The notes: generated from the letters alone by a model not told the origin. DNA of 52,640 nucleotides from Halomonas sp. UBA3074 (GCF_002366715.1 NZ_DFBS01000031.1:1-52640); one strand, 5' to 3'. Shown: positions 1-8,139, numbered from the stretch's first letter. Made by a program: numbers and translations.

Positions 1-32
1 CCAAATTCACTATGCCACTACATACCTGAAGC

Positions 33-69
33 CTTCATGTCGAAAATAATTTGAATTTTCGACATGAAG
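33..69. repeat. Perfect 15-bp inverted repeat, 7-nt centre
   Basis: The arms CTTCATGTCGAAAAT (33-47) and ATTTTCGACATGAAG (55-69) match exactly around AATTTGA. It lies 41 bp beyond the stop codon of the minus-strand HTH gene. Neither strand has a T-tract after the stem, so an intrinsic terminator is not the best reading. A protein-binding site or cruciform site is possible. Confidence 0.85.
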
Positions 70-110
70 TAAAACTAGATAGGTCAAATTACAAAGAAAC
101 GATTAATCCT

Positions 111-437
111 TTATTCACTGCTGAGGTTGAGCGAAGCTTTTAGGCTTTGTTTCGCTAAGAATGCTTCTGCTGTTGAGCGCTGCGGGTCTACAGCAGACAG
201 CCAAGCTAAAACATCAGAAAGTCGGTACCTGACATTACGTCCGCGGTGCACGAAACTAGGGGCGGGCTCACCTAGCAGCATCCCTGTGACTCTACTTTTA
301 CGTGCTGTCGAAGGCGCTGCTGGAATCAAAGAGGGAAATACGGCGCTTTCTGGCAACTCAATCAGCTCCGGACTATAGCCTTGATGGTACAGTCGAAACG
401 CATTATCTAAGATTTCTTCACTTTTCTTTTTTGGCAT
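111..437 (-). CDS. Small AlpA/excisionase-like helix-turn-helix protein
   Basis: This 108-residue protein has a C-terminal segment (about residues 65-82) with the pattern RGRNVRYRLSDVLAWL. It resembles the end of HTH_17/AlpA-type DNA-binding domains, where an Arg-rich wing leads into a 'sdv.aWL' helix. The N-terminus is basic (PKKKSEE). Such proteins act as excisionases or transcription regulators of integrated elements. The ATG has an AGGAAC-like site about 10 bases upstream. The surroundings are AT-richer than the core genes that follow, and a tRNA gene lies to the right, both suggesting the edge of an acquired element. Family assignment is by pattern only and the target is unknown. Confidence 0.55.
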   Translation of the reverse strand: MPKKKSEEILDNAFRLYHQGYSPELIELPESAVFPSLIPAAPSTARKSRVTGMLLGEPAPSFVHRGRNVRYRLSDVLAWLSAVDPQRSTAEAFLAKQSLKASLNLSSE

Positions 438-765
438 GACGGGAGTTCCTAGTAATTTACCCTTGTCATGTTGCCCAAACGAACTCTCAGCTTGGCGGGT
501 GTAATTTACCCTTTTTCGTAATTGAACAGCTGTACTTTTTTGGCTGGCTGCGTTGTCTGCATTTCGGGGTGACTATTTCTAGTCCTTCAAGGTGTGCGGC
601 GCGGTTTTAAAATCACTTTAACCGATCCCTCGTCGTCTCATTTAAGGGATGCTGCGGTTGCCGATGGGATTGTGGGGCAGCGAAAAAGGGCAACTGTTGT
701 TGCCAGCTGTGCCTTCTTGCTTCCGACGCGTGCTACCTATTTGCTACCTAAAATCTAACAAAACA
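438..765. other. Gene-free stretch between the HTH gene and tRNA-Pro
   Basis: I see no convincing coding sequence here. It contains the 13-bp direct repeats, a short inverted repeat GGCAAC/GTTGCC at 689-704, and two copies of GCTACCTA at 732-739 and 744-751 close to the tRNA 3' end. The last resemble integrase arm-type sites found beside tRNA-integrated elements. No integrase gene is visible. Confidence 0.5.
452..513. repeat. Pair of 13-bp direct repeats upstream of the HTH gene
   Basis: GTAATTTACCCTT occurs at 452-464 and again at 501-513, 49 bp apart start to start. The first copy begins 15 bp upstream of the minus-strand HTH gene start. The positions fit an operator or element-encoded binding site, but this is inference. 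Confidence 0.6.
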
Positions 766-803
766 AAAACGGCCACTGTAGCAATTAGCTAAGTGACCGT
801 TTT
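766..803 (-). terminator. Intrinsic terminator downstream of tRNA-Pro
   Basis: On the minus strand an AAAACGGTCACT arm pairs with AGTGGCCGTTTT (one G-U pair) and is followed by a T-rich run. It begins 13 bp past the CCA end of the tRNA, as expected for its terminator. Confidence 0.75.
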
Positions 804-815
804 ATATGTCTTTTT

Positions 816-892
816 TGGTCGGAGCGACAGGATTCGAACCTGCGACCTTTGCAACCCCATTGCAACGCGCTACCAAGCTGCGCCACGCTCCG
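816..892 (-). tRNA. tRNA-Pro(GGG)
   Basis: The minus strand folds as a 77-nt cloverleaf. The acceptor arms CGGAGCG/CGCTCCG pair and the discriminator A is followed by an encoded CCA. The D-loop carries AGCTTGGTAGCGC and the T-arm carries GGTTCGAATCC. The anticodon stem TTGCA/TGCAA encloses ATGGGGT, giving anticodon GGG (proline). A terminator follows. The 3' end is the boundary with the accessory sequence on the left, and 3' ends of tRNA genes are common integrase targets. Confidence 0.95.
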
Positions 893-1044
893 CTGCCTTT
901 ATTGGCCGTTACAGCTTTGCCTCAAGACGGTGCGTATACTAGCGTCTTCTTGCATAAATGAAAAGCCCTTATAGCGCTTTCTTTTCAAGTATTTGTCATA
1001 CCCCGGCTGAGAGGCGCGACATCTTTCTAGTTAGCCTTTTATCG

Positions 1045-1860
1045 TTAGCCCTGGTCGGCGTCGAGTAGCAAATAGGCCATGGCGTCATAAACACCAGGTG
1101 CCGTCACTAGCAGGTGCTCAGGATAAAGATCCTCGGGCACCGATTTAGGTGGCTCATACAAGTGGCCTACACGCGCACCGGCTTCGCGGGCAATGACCCA
1201 GCCCGCCACAAAATCCCAAGGCGAGACACTTTCATAGTATGCATCTAACCGGCCGCAGGCGACATCACACAGATCGATGGCTGCCGCACCATTACGACGA
1301 ATATCCTGGCACTCAACCAGCACGGCCTCTAACCGCTTTAAAAGATGTGTGCGTTCCTCTTTGCGATAAGGAAAGCCAGTACCTACCAGCGAGTGCGCTA
1401 ACGAATCAGCACTGCTTGGCTGTATGACTTGGCCATTGCAAAAGGCACCGCCGCCCTCCGCAGCGCTAAAGGTTTCACCTAAGAAAGGGGCGTGCACTAC
1501 CCCAACTTTGGCAACGCCCTCTTCCATCCACCCGATGGAGACGGCTACATGGCGCAACCCCTGTGCGAAATTGACAGTGCCATCAATGGGATCCACTACC
1601 CAAAGCTGAGGCGCTTCAACATGCAAAGCGCTCTCGGGGGCAAGCTCTTCACTGAGTCGTGCCTCTCCAGGAAAGTGTTCTTCGAGTCGCTGGCTAATAA
1701 GCTGATCAACCGCTACATCTACATCGGTCACCAGCTCATTATCCTTTTTTAACCGTCGAGCAAAGCCTTGCTGCTCCCGGGCTTGAACAATCATTTGCCC
1801 AGCTTCTTCAGCGATGGAAATCGCGATCTCTAGGCGTGCTTGCAGTGTGTGAACAGCCAT
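1045..1860 (-). CDS. Inositol monophosphatase family protein
   Basis: This 271-residue protein shows the Mg-dependent lithium-sensitive phosphatase motifs. They are a D-x-D segment (VTDVDVAVDQLI), an EE pair, WVVDPIDGTVNF (the W-x-x-D-P-x-D-G-T-x-N-F signature) and WDFVAGWVIAREAG near the C-terminus. Members dephosphorylate inositol phosphates or related substrates such as 3'-phosphoadenosine phosphates, so the substrate cannot be fixed from motifs. It could be a SuhB-like or a CysQ-like member. I chose the ATG at 1860 because GGGAG lies just before it; an in-frame ATG at 1881 lacks such a site. Confidence 0.88.
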   Translation of the reverse strand: MAVHTLQARLEIAISIAEEAGQMIVQAREQQGFARRLKKDNELVTDVDVAVDQLISQRLEEHFPGEARLSEELAPESALHVEAPQLWVVDPIDGTVNFAQGLRHVAVSIGWMEEGVAKVGVVHAPFLGETFSAAEGGGAFCNGQVIQPSSADSLAHSLVGTGFPYRKEERTHLLKRLEAVLVECQDIRRNGAAAIDLCDVACGRLDAYYESVSPWDFVAGWVIAREAGARVGHLYEPPKSVPEDLYPEHLLVTAPGVYDAMAYLLLDADQG

Positions 1861-1945
1861 TGCCTCTCCCGTTGATGACATTTAATCGTTTGACCATTCA
1901 CCATAAGCCGACATGAGGTATTTTTCGAGTCACTCATAGCGCTGA

Positions 1946-2395
1946 CTAGCGTAAAACATCCACTAACACATCGACCACGATACGCGTGGCGGCTTCTATC
2001 AATACAACGTCTGCCCCTACACGTTCCCATTCATAGCCTGGGTAGTGGGGTAACTGAGAGGCTAGCCGACCGTCAAATCGCTTGGCGATACCCGGCGGTA
2101 AAGGCTTACCGCGCTCTAAATTGCGTTGAACACCCGGCGGCAATGATTCGGCTCGCGGCGCGTCGTGCTGACGAAATAACTCGCGAAGTTCACGCTCGTT
2201 GATGCGGGGTAAATCAACTCTCTCATCTCGTGTGTTTTCAGAACGGTGGGACTCATGTTGCTGGGCTTGCTCATGATGGCCATGGCCCTTACCACGGGCA
2301 CCATGGGCTTGTGCGTGGTCAGGTTGGGCAAGGGCAGCGCTGTTGAGCATCATGGCGCCAAGCGTAGTGAGAATAATCAGTTTGATAGGGGGCAC
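1946..2395 (-). CDS. CigR-family secreted protein
   Basis: The protein has 149 residues and a likely signal peptide cleaved after about residue 23 (ALA-QP). A His/Gln/Glu-rich linker of about 40 residues follows, then the paired motifs LPPGVQRNLERGKPLPPG and a hydrophobic end (VGADVVLIEAATRIVVDVL). This double LPPG motif with a terminal 'VLID..T.iVvDvl' segment is what I know from proteins annotated as the anti-virulence regulator CigR family. Their biochemical role is poorly defined. The start is a GTG with AGGAG six bases upstream. The gene lies downstream of pilA, separated by a strong terminator, so it is probably transcribed on its own. Confidence 0.7.
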   Translation of the reverse strand: MPPIKLIILTTLGAMMLNSAALAQPDHAQAHGARGKGHGHHEQAQQHESHRSENTRDERVDLPRINERELRELFRQHDAPRAESLPPGVQRNLERGKPLPPGIAKRFDGRLASQLPHYPGYEWERVGADVVLIEAATRIVVDVLVDVLR

Positions 2396-2464
2396 TGTAA
2401 GCTCCTGGATTCAACGTTAGAGCTTACAGTGTAAAGAACAAATGGGTAGGAACTATGGAAATGA

Positions 2465-2487
2465 AAAAGGGCCCCATGGGCCCTTTT
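2465..2487 (-). terminator. Intrinsic terminator of pilA
   Basis: AAAAGGGCCC (2465-2474) and GGGCCCTTTT (2478-2487) form a perfect stem with a three-base loop. On the minus strand it ends in five T residues, 29 bp after the pilA stop codon. Confidence 0.9.
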
Positions 2488-2515
2488 AATTATTAAAGAT
2501 TTGCTAAGACTGATC

Positions 2516-3013
2516 CTAGCCATCAGTGTCTGCTACAAAATCGCAATTATTAGCATACTGCTCGTCAACATTAGTGGTACAAGTCCAACCATCAGTTGCT
2601 CCTGGCGCACCGTCTGTACCCACTTCAGCCTCAGCTCTATATGTATAGGCAACGTAACCATCAGCTAAATTACTATTTACGTTATCACCAAAATTATATG
2701 TAAGGATATAATCGGTATCAGTTCCTGCACTGAAATCTTCACCGGTAACCTCTCCATATTGTCCATTAGTTCTAAGGCCTAGATCGACAAAATCAAATGT
2801 GGAGCCAGCATCTACACGCTCTTGCACAGCAACACGCGCACCGCTTAACAGAGTATGCGCCTCAGAAAACTGCGACCTAGCAATATAGTTCTGATATTGA
2901 GGTATCGCTAGCGACGCCAGCACGCCAATAATCGCCACCACGATCATGAGCTCAATTAGCGTAAAACCGCCTTGTTTCGCGTTGCGGGGGGTAGGTTTTG
3001 CAGATTGCTGCAT
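2516..3013 (-). CDS. pilA: Type IV major pilin (prepilin)
   Basis: This 165-residue prepilin has a 16-residue leader ending in GG. The class IVa N-terminus FTLIELMIVVAIIGVLASLA follows, with Glu at mature position 5. The first 25 mature residues form the helix that anchors in the membrane and packs the fibre. Two C-terminal cysteines, in WTC and ANNC, probably form the D-region disulfide loop. The adjacent peptidase PilD should cut at G16/F17, and PilB/PilC should drive assembly. AGGAGA lies upstream of the ATG. The part encoding the globular domain appears AT-richer than the neighbouring pil genes, as is common for variable surface pilins. Confidence 0.93.
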   Translation of the reverse strand: MQQSAKPTPRNAKQGGFTLIELMIVVAIIGVLASLAIPQYQNYIARSQFSEAHTLLSGARVAVQERVDAGSTFDFVDLGLRTNGQYGEVTGEDFSAGTDTDYILTYNFGDNVNSNLADGYVAYTYRAEAEVGTDGAPGATDGWTCTTNVDEQYANNCDFVADTDG

Positions 3014-3178
3014 GTAGGCATCTCCTGAAGGGGCAAGTCAATCCTTTATAAGGAAGTAAGACCTTAAAAAGAGTTAGGAATAATAGTCATTACACTAGCT
3101 TACGCGGTACGTTTTTACAATACGCTCTCTTAACGTTATCGGCCCATTCTCCTACTTCTTGAGCATACCTGTATGACT

Positions 3179-3209
3179 AGGCATTTAATGCCTATAAACG
3201 CTAGTTTAT
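3179..3209. promoter_or_regulatory. Two adjacent palindromes upstream of pilB
   Basis: AGGCATTTAATGCCT (3179-3193) is a perfect 7-bp-arm palindrome, directly followed by ATAAACGCTAGTTTAT (3194-3209) with 6-bp arms. Both lie in the divergent pilA/pilB spacer, 46-76 bp before the pilB start. They may be operators; no regulator is identified. Confidence 0.45.
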
Positions 3210-3254
3210 GGTACAAGTAGTATGCCTACGCCGATGTACAAACAGGTCTAATGA

Positions 3255-5009
3255 ATGAGCCAGTCCCCTTTTGAATCGACCCTAAGCCACGCCGCTGCTC
3301 GCGGCGGCTTACGCGGCATTGCCCAACGCTTGGTTAAACACGGCCTTTTGACCGATGCCCAAGCCGCCACCGCTGAATCAACGGCTTCTGATTTAGAGAT
3401 TTCATTTCTTCAGCATGTTATCGAAAGTGGCTTGGTTGATCCTATCGAAGCGACGGTGACCGCGGGCTGGGAGTATGGCCTGCCGGTGATCAACTTAGAA
3501 GCAATGCGCCTGACCACCCTGCCGCCCGCCTCTGATTACCCCATTAAAGTGCTGCAGAGCCTTAATGTGCTGCCGTTAGCACGTCATGGTCATCGGCTCA
3601 CCGTGGCGGTGCCTTACCCCGCGACATTAACGCAGTTGGATGAACTACAGTTTGCCACCGGCCTAAGCGTTGAGGGTGTGCTAGCCCCCGTGGACCAAAT
3701 TACGGTCACCCTCAATAACTACCTGGCGCAAAATGAGCGCGGTATGCTCGATGAGCTAGAAGGCATTGATGATGCGGTTAGCGCGCTCAATGTTGTTCAA
3801 AGTAACGATGGCAACGAAGTCCCGCTGGAAGAGTCTTCCACTAGCGAAGACGCCCCCATCGTTAAGTTTGTAAACAAAATACTCTTAGATGCTATTCGCC
3901 GTGGCGCGTCGGATATTCATTTTGAGCCTTACGAGACGCTCTACCGAGTGCGGTTTCGTGTCGATGGCATGCTGATAGAAGTAGCTCGCCCTCCCTTTGC
4001 CATGCGCAGCCGCATTGCTGCACGCCTGAAGATTATGGCGCGCCTTGATATTTCGGAGCGTCGTTTACCCCAGGATGGCGCCATTAAGCTCAAGCTATCA
4101 CGCACGCGATCGCTCGATTTCCGCGTTAACTCGCTACCGACCGTCTATGGTGAAAAGCTAGTCCTACGGATTTTAGACCCCACCGCTGCCCAGCTTGGCA
4201 TTGAGCAGCTCGGCTTTAGCGACGAACAGCGTGGCCACTACGAGCACGCGCTGAAGCAGCCCCAGGGCATGATTTTGGTTACCGGCCCTACCGGCAGCGG
4301 TAAAACGGTCTCTCTCTACACTGGCATCAACATTCTCAATAAAGTAGAGCGCAATATCTGCACCGCCGAAGACCCGGTGGAAATCAAAGTAGCAGGTATC
4401 AATCAGGTCAACGTGCTACCTAAAATAGGCCTCGATTTTGCCAGTGCATTGCGTGCATTTCTTCGCCAGGATCCAGATGTGGTCATGGTAGGTGAGATTC
4501 GTGACCTTGAAACAGCCGAGATTGCCGTTAAAGCTGCGCAAACGGGCCACCTAGTGCTTTCTACCGTGCATACCAACTCAGCTGCTGAAACGCTCACACG
4601 TCTCGCGAATATGGGCGTTTCATCGTTTAACATCGCCAGTGCGGTAAGCCTGATTATTGCCCAGCGCCTTGCGCGTAAACTCTGCATGCATTGTAAGGAG
4701 CCGATTGATATTCCCCACGAGGCGCTTCGCAAAGAGGGGTTTAATGCACAAGAAATCGATCAAGCCACTATTTACAAACCCGTCGGCTGTCAACACTGTA
4801 CCCATGGCTATAAAGGCCGTATTGGCATGTATGAAGTAGTGCCCATTACAGAAGCCATGCGCCAATTAATTATGCGTGATGCCAATGCCCTAGACATCGA
4901 TCATCAGGCACGTAAAGAGGGTTACCCTAGCCTTCATCGCAGCGGTTTATTGAAAGTCATGCAGGGCATCACCAGCCTTGAAGAGGTTAATCGAGTGAGC
5001 AAGGAGTAA
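3255..5009 (+). CDS. pilB: Type IV pilus assembly ATPase PilB
   Basis: This 584-residue cytoplasmic GspE-family ATPase powers pilus extension. The N-terminal part (about 30-160) resembles a MshEN domain, which in some relatives binds cyclic-di-GMP. The ATPase domain has Walker A GPTGSGKT at 344-351, an Asp box (EDPVEI), Walker B (VVMVGEIRD) and a His box (GHLVLSTVHT). A zinc-binding tetracysteine site is formed by C477/C480 and C512/C515. It is followed 3 bp later by pilC and runs divergently from pilA. The ribosome site is weak; an ATG four bases earlier is in another frame. Confidence 0.95.
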   Translation: MSQSPFESTLSHAAARGGLRGIAQRLVKHGLLTDAQAATAESTASDLEISFLQHVIESGLVDPIEATVTAGWEYGLPVINLEAMRLTTLPPASDYPIKVLQSLNVLPLARHGHRLTVAVPYPATLTQLDELQFATGLSVEGVLAPVDQITVTLNNYLAQNERGMLDELEGIDDAVSALNVVQSNDGNEVPLEESSTSEDAPIVKFVNKILLDAIRRGASDIHFEPYETLYRVRFRVDGMLIEVARPPFAMRSRIAARLKIMARLDISERRLPQDGAIKLKLSRTRSLDFRVNSLPTVYGEKLVLRILDPTAAQLGIEQLGFSDEQRGHYEHALKQPQGMILVTGPTGSGKTVSLYTGINILNKVERNICTAEDPVEIKVAGINQVNVLPKIGLDFASALRAFLRQDPDVVMVGEIRDLETAEIAVKAAQTGHLVLSTVHTNSAAETLTRLANMGVSSFNIASAVSLIIAQRLARKLCMHCKEPIDIPHEALRKEGFNAQEIDQATIYKPVGCQHCTHGYKGRIGMYEVVPITEAMRQLIMRDANALDIDHQARKEGYPSLHRSGLLKVMQGITSLEEVNRVSKE

Positions 5010-5012
5010 GGC

Positions 5013-6245
5013 ATGGCTAAAACGGCACGTCGCCGCCAAGCGCCCACTGTTAAGTTATCGCGCTGGAAATGGATAGGCAAAGGCCCTCAAGAGAGGCCGC
5101 TGAGCGGCGAGATGATTGGGCGCAGCAAAGCCGAAGTAGCCACCGAACTTGCCAAACAGAATATCGTCATCAAACGCATCTCTAAAAAGGGCAACTTGGG
5201 CGGCAGTGGCAGTATCAAACCTACCGATGTGATGGTATTTGCGCGCCAAATGGCCACCATGATTCGCGCCGGCATACCGCTGCTACAAGCGCTGCAGGTC
5301 GTCGCTGAAAGCCTCAAAAAGCCAGCGATGGTTGGCCTTGTTCAGCAGATGATGAGCGATGTCTCCTCGGGGGCCAGTTTCTCTGATGCATTACGCCGCC
5401 ACCCTAAACATTTTGATCGGCTATTTGTTAACCTCGTCGACGCTGGCGAGCAGTCAGGTGCGCTGGATCAAATGCTGGATCGTGTTGCCACTTATAAAGA
5501 GAAAGTAGAGTCACTCAAAGCGCGGGTAAAAAAAGCGCTTTGGTACCCCTCTGCCGTCATGTCCATTGGCATCGCCGTTACCATGCTATTATTAATCAAG
5601 GTGGTACCTGAATTTGAAAGCATGTTTCAAAGCTTTGGTGCTGAACTGCCTGCGCTGACGCAAATGACGGTAAATTTATCCGAACTTGCCCAACGCTATT
5701 GGTTAGCCGCGCTCGGGGCCGTCATCGCTTGCGTGATACTGCTTAAAATCAGTATTCAACGCTCACCTAAAATCGCCTATCGTATGCACGCTTTATTGCT
5801 TCGCTTACCGGTCATTGGCGACATTATGCACAAATCTGCTATCGCCCGTTTTTCTCGCACTCTGGCTACCACCTTTGCTTCTGGCGTGCCATTAGTTGAG
5901 GGCTTAGACACGGCCGCCGGCGCCACAGGGAATAAAGTCTATGAACGCGCGGTGGTTCAAACGCGCCAAGACGTGGCTACCGGGCAACAGCTGCACTTCG
6001 CCATGCGAATGACGAACCGCTTCCCACCCTTGGCAATCCAAATGGTCAGTATTGGTGAAGAAGCGGGGTCGCTGGATGCGATGCTGAACCGCGTCGCTGA
6101 TTACTATGAAGAAGAGGTCGACAATAAAGTCGACGCCCTTACTTCACTGATGGAACCGATTATTATCGTAGTGCTAGGCGTTCTGGTCGGCGGCGTGGTT
6201 GTTTCAATGTATTTGCCCATTTTCGACTTAGGGTCTGCTCTTTAA
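5013..6245 (+). CDS. pilC: Type IV pilus inner-membrane platform protein PilC
   Basis: The protein has 410 residues and two GspF-type domains. Each contains a cytoplasmic helical part (such as VFARQMATMIRAGIPLLQAL and ARFSRTLATTFASGVPLVEGL), with hydrophobic segments near residues 180-200, 225-245 and 375-400. PilC couples the PilB motor to the growing pilin helix in the inner membrane. It starts 3 bp after pilB and is followed 34 bp later by pilD, so the three genes form one transcription unit. Confidence 0.95.
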   Translation: MAKTARRRQAPTVKLSRWKWIGKGPQERPLSGEMIGRSKAEVATELAKQNIVIKRISKKGNLGGSGSIKPTDVMVFARQMATMIRAGIPLLQALQVVAESLKKPAMVGLVQQMMSDVSSGASFSDALRRHPKHFDRLFVNLVDAGEQSGALDQMLDRVATYKEKVESLKARVKKALWYPSAVMSIGIAVTMLLLIKVVPEFESMFQSFGAELPALTQMTVNLSELAQRYWLAALGAVIACVILLKISIQRSPKIAYRMHALLLRLPVIGDIMHKSAIARFSRTLATTFASGVPLVEGLDTAAGATGNKVYERAVVQTRQDVATGQQLHFAMRMTNRFPPLAIQMVSIGEEAGSLDAMLNRVADYYEEEVDNKVDALTSLMEPIIIVVLGVLVGGVVVSMYLPIFDLGSAL

Positions 6246-6279
6246 GCCTACCCTACGCATTAAAACGCTAAGGAGCGAC

Positions 6280-7125
6280 ATGCATCACCCCCCGCTGATC
6301 GTATGGTTTATCGTGGCACTTTTCGGGCTATGCCTAGGCAGTTTTCTCAATGTCGTCATCACTCGGCTACCGGTCATGCTGATGCGCCATTGGCGCCACG
6401 AGGCGCAGGCAGCGCTCGAGCTAGCGCATGAACAGTCACCACCTTTCAATCTAGCCACGCCAGGCTCCCTGTGCCCACGTTGCGAGACGGCGATTGCTTG
6501 GCACGACAATATTCCACTAGTGGGTTGGCTGAAACGCCGCGGTCGATGCGCTGCATGCAACACTCGCATAAGCATTCAGTATCCTCTAGTGGAGTTGGCC
6601 GGGGGGCTACTGGCCATAGCAGCACTAGCGCTTCATGGTCCCTCCTTAGAGGCGCTATTCATTTATAGCGCTTGCTTGATATTGCTAGCACTCGCCGTTA
6701 TCGATTTTCGTATTCAATTATTACCGGATGTCCTGACCCTGCCGTTGCTGTGGGCAGGCTTGCTTTTCCAGCTTCTTTTCCAGCCATTTATGCTCTCTGA
6801 TGCGGTGATTGGTGTCATGGTGGGCTACCTTTCACTGTGGAGTTTTTATTGGCTATTTAAATTGGTCACCGGTAAAGAAGGTATGGGCTTTGGCGATTTC
6901 AAACTGCTGGCAGCGCTAGGGGCTTGGTTAGGCTGGAGTTTTTTACCGCTTATTTTGATACTTTCTGCTGGGCTTGGCGCCATGGTCGGCTTGAGTGCCC
7001 AGGCTTTTGCTCCCCGTTTACGTGGGCAACCATTGCCCTTTGGGCCCTTTCTGGCGCTCGCTGGTTGGATCGCATTATTAGTCGGCGATGAGTTAATGGC
7101 ACTTTATCTCAGCCTACTGATTTAA
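6280..7125 (+). CDS. pilD: Prepilin peptidase / N-methyltransferase PilD
   Basis: This 281-residue polytopic membrane protein cleaves the PilA leader and methylates the new N-terminal Phe. Two CxxC pairs (C65/C68 and C90/C93) lie in the cytoplasmic loop after the first membrane helix. The catalytic aspartates of this aspartic peptidase family are at D142 (VIDFRIQLLPD) and D206 (GMGFGDFKLL). About seven hydrophobic segments follow the usual pattern. An AAGGAG ribosome site precedes the ATG. If the organism has a type II secretion system, this enzyme would probably serve it as well. Confidence 0.95.
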   Translation: MHHPPLIVWFIVALFGLCLGSFLNVVITRLPVMLMRHWRHEAQAALELAHEQSPPFNLATPGSLCPRCETAIAWHDNIPLVGWLKRRGRCAACNTRISIQYPLVELAGGLLAIAALALHGPSLEALFIYSACLILLALAVIDFRIQLLPDVLTLPLLWAGLLFQLLFQPFMLSDAVIGVMVGYLSLWSFYWLFKLVTGKEGMGFGDFKLLAALGAWLGWSFLPLILILSAGLGAMVGLSAQAFAPRLRGQPLPFGPFLALAGWIALLVGDELMALYLSLLI

Positions 7126-7270
7126 CATTTCATGGCGGAAGCACTCGCTGTTTTGCAAGCACCTCTATTGATAACGGTACTATTGTTAACGAAGCTATTG
7201 AAAACCGTGCTTCTAAAAAACGCTGTATTAACGACAATGGTAATAGTAACTTAGCTAAACGAGGCAGCAG

Positions 7271-7873
7271 ATGATTATCGGATTAACCGGTGGTATTGGC
7301 TCGGGTAAATCGACCGTTGCTCGCGCCTTTGAAGCCCTCGGTGCCGCTTGGGTCGATGCCGACGATGTCGCCAGAGAAATCGTGTTACCAGGAGAGCCAG
7401 CACTGTTGGCCATTAAGCAACATTTTGGCGAACAAGTAATTCATTCCGATGGCACGCTAAACCGTGCGGCCTTACGTGAGATTATATTTCAATCTCCAGA
7501 ACAAAGGTTATGGCTGGAATCGGTTACACACCCCAACATAAGAGAACGCATAATGCAGCATTTAACGCAGCTTAAAGCGCAAGGTGCTCCCTATGTGCTG
7601 CTAGTATCCCCCCTCTTGTTTGAATCTGGCCAAAATGCACTGGTTGATCGGACTATCGTTATCGATGTACCGCAAGCGTTACAAGTTGCAAGAACCCTAC
7701 AACGCGATGGGGTGAGCGAGAGCCAAGTGCATGCTATTCTCGCCGCCCAACTTCCTCGTGAACAGCGGTTAGCTCAAGCAGATGATGTCATCGATAATAG
7801 CCGTGACCACGCCAGCATGATGGCGCAGGTCGCCAAGCTGGACCAGCGCTATCGTCATCTGCTTAACTGCTGA
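7271..7873 (+). CDS. coaE: Dephospho-CoA kinase
   Basis: This 200-residue protein catalyses the last step of coenzyme A synthesis, ATP-dependent 3'-phosphorylation of dephospho-CoA. It opens with the P-loop GLTGGIGSGKST, followed by the conserved DADDVAREI and, mid-protein, a PLLFE-like segment (SPLLFESG). The length matches the family. The pilD-coaE-yacG order is the usual gammaproteobacterial arrangement. The 145 bp between pilD and coaE leave room for a separate promoter. Confidence 0.95.
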   Translation: MIIGLTGGIGSGKSTVARAFEALGAAWVDADDVAREIVLPGEPALLAIKQHFGEQVIHSDGTLNRAALREIIFQSPEQRLWLESVTHPNIRERIMQHLTQLKAQGAPYVLLVSPLLFESGQNALVDRTIVIDVPQALQVARTLQRDGVSESQVHAILAAQLPREQRLAQADDVIDNSRDHASMMAQVAKLDQRYRHLLNC

Positions 7874-7905
7874 ATTTAGCACCTGATACTGCCATCGGAG
7901 TTTTT

Positions 7906-8139
7906 ATGGTTCGCCCCGCAAACGATTCCCCGCTTGAAGTTAACTGCCCTCACTGCGCTAAGCCTGTGCCTTGGCTGCCAGAAAGCACGTATCGCCCTTT
8001 CTGCAGTAAGCGCTGCCAGATGTTAGATCTTGGCGCCTGGGCCGATGAGTCCCATCGCATATCAGGCGAATCGGCGATGGATGAAGCCGATATAGAAACG
8101 CTGCTGGCGCAAGCCGATAAAGATGCACCGCTTACCTAA
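7906..8139 (+). CDS. yacG: DNA gyrase inhibitor YacG
   Basis: This 77-residue zinc protein has the cysteine pattern CPHC (about residues 14-17) and FCSKRC (about 32-37), then LDLGAWADE. That is the YacG signature. In E. coli YacG binds GyrB and inhibits gyrase. The gene follows coaE by 32 bp, with GGAG upstream of the ATG. After it an inverted repeat (GGGCT at 8141-8145 with AGCCC at 8162-8166) separates it from the next gene. Confidence 0.93.
   Translation: MVRPANDSPLEVNCPHCAKPVPWLPESTYRPFCSKRCQMLDLGAWADESHRISGESAMDEADIETLLAQADKDAPLT

Noticed and set aside
127..378. 83-codon plus-strand frame
   Set aside because: Antisense to the AlpA-like gene, with no ribosome site and no recognisable domain.
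3014..3254. Sigma-54 promoter for pilA
   Set aside because: I looked on the minus strand for TGGCAC-N5-TTGC and found no acceptable match.
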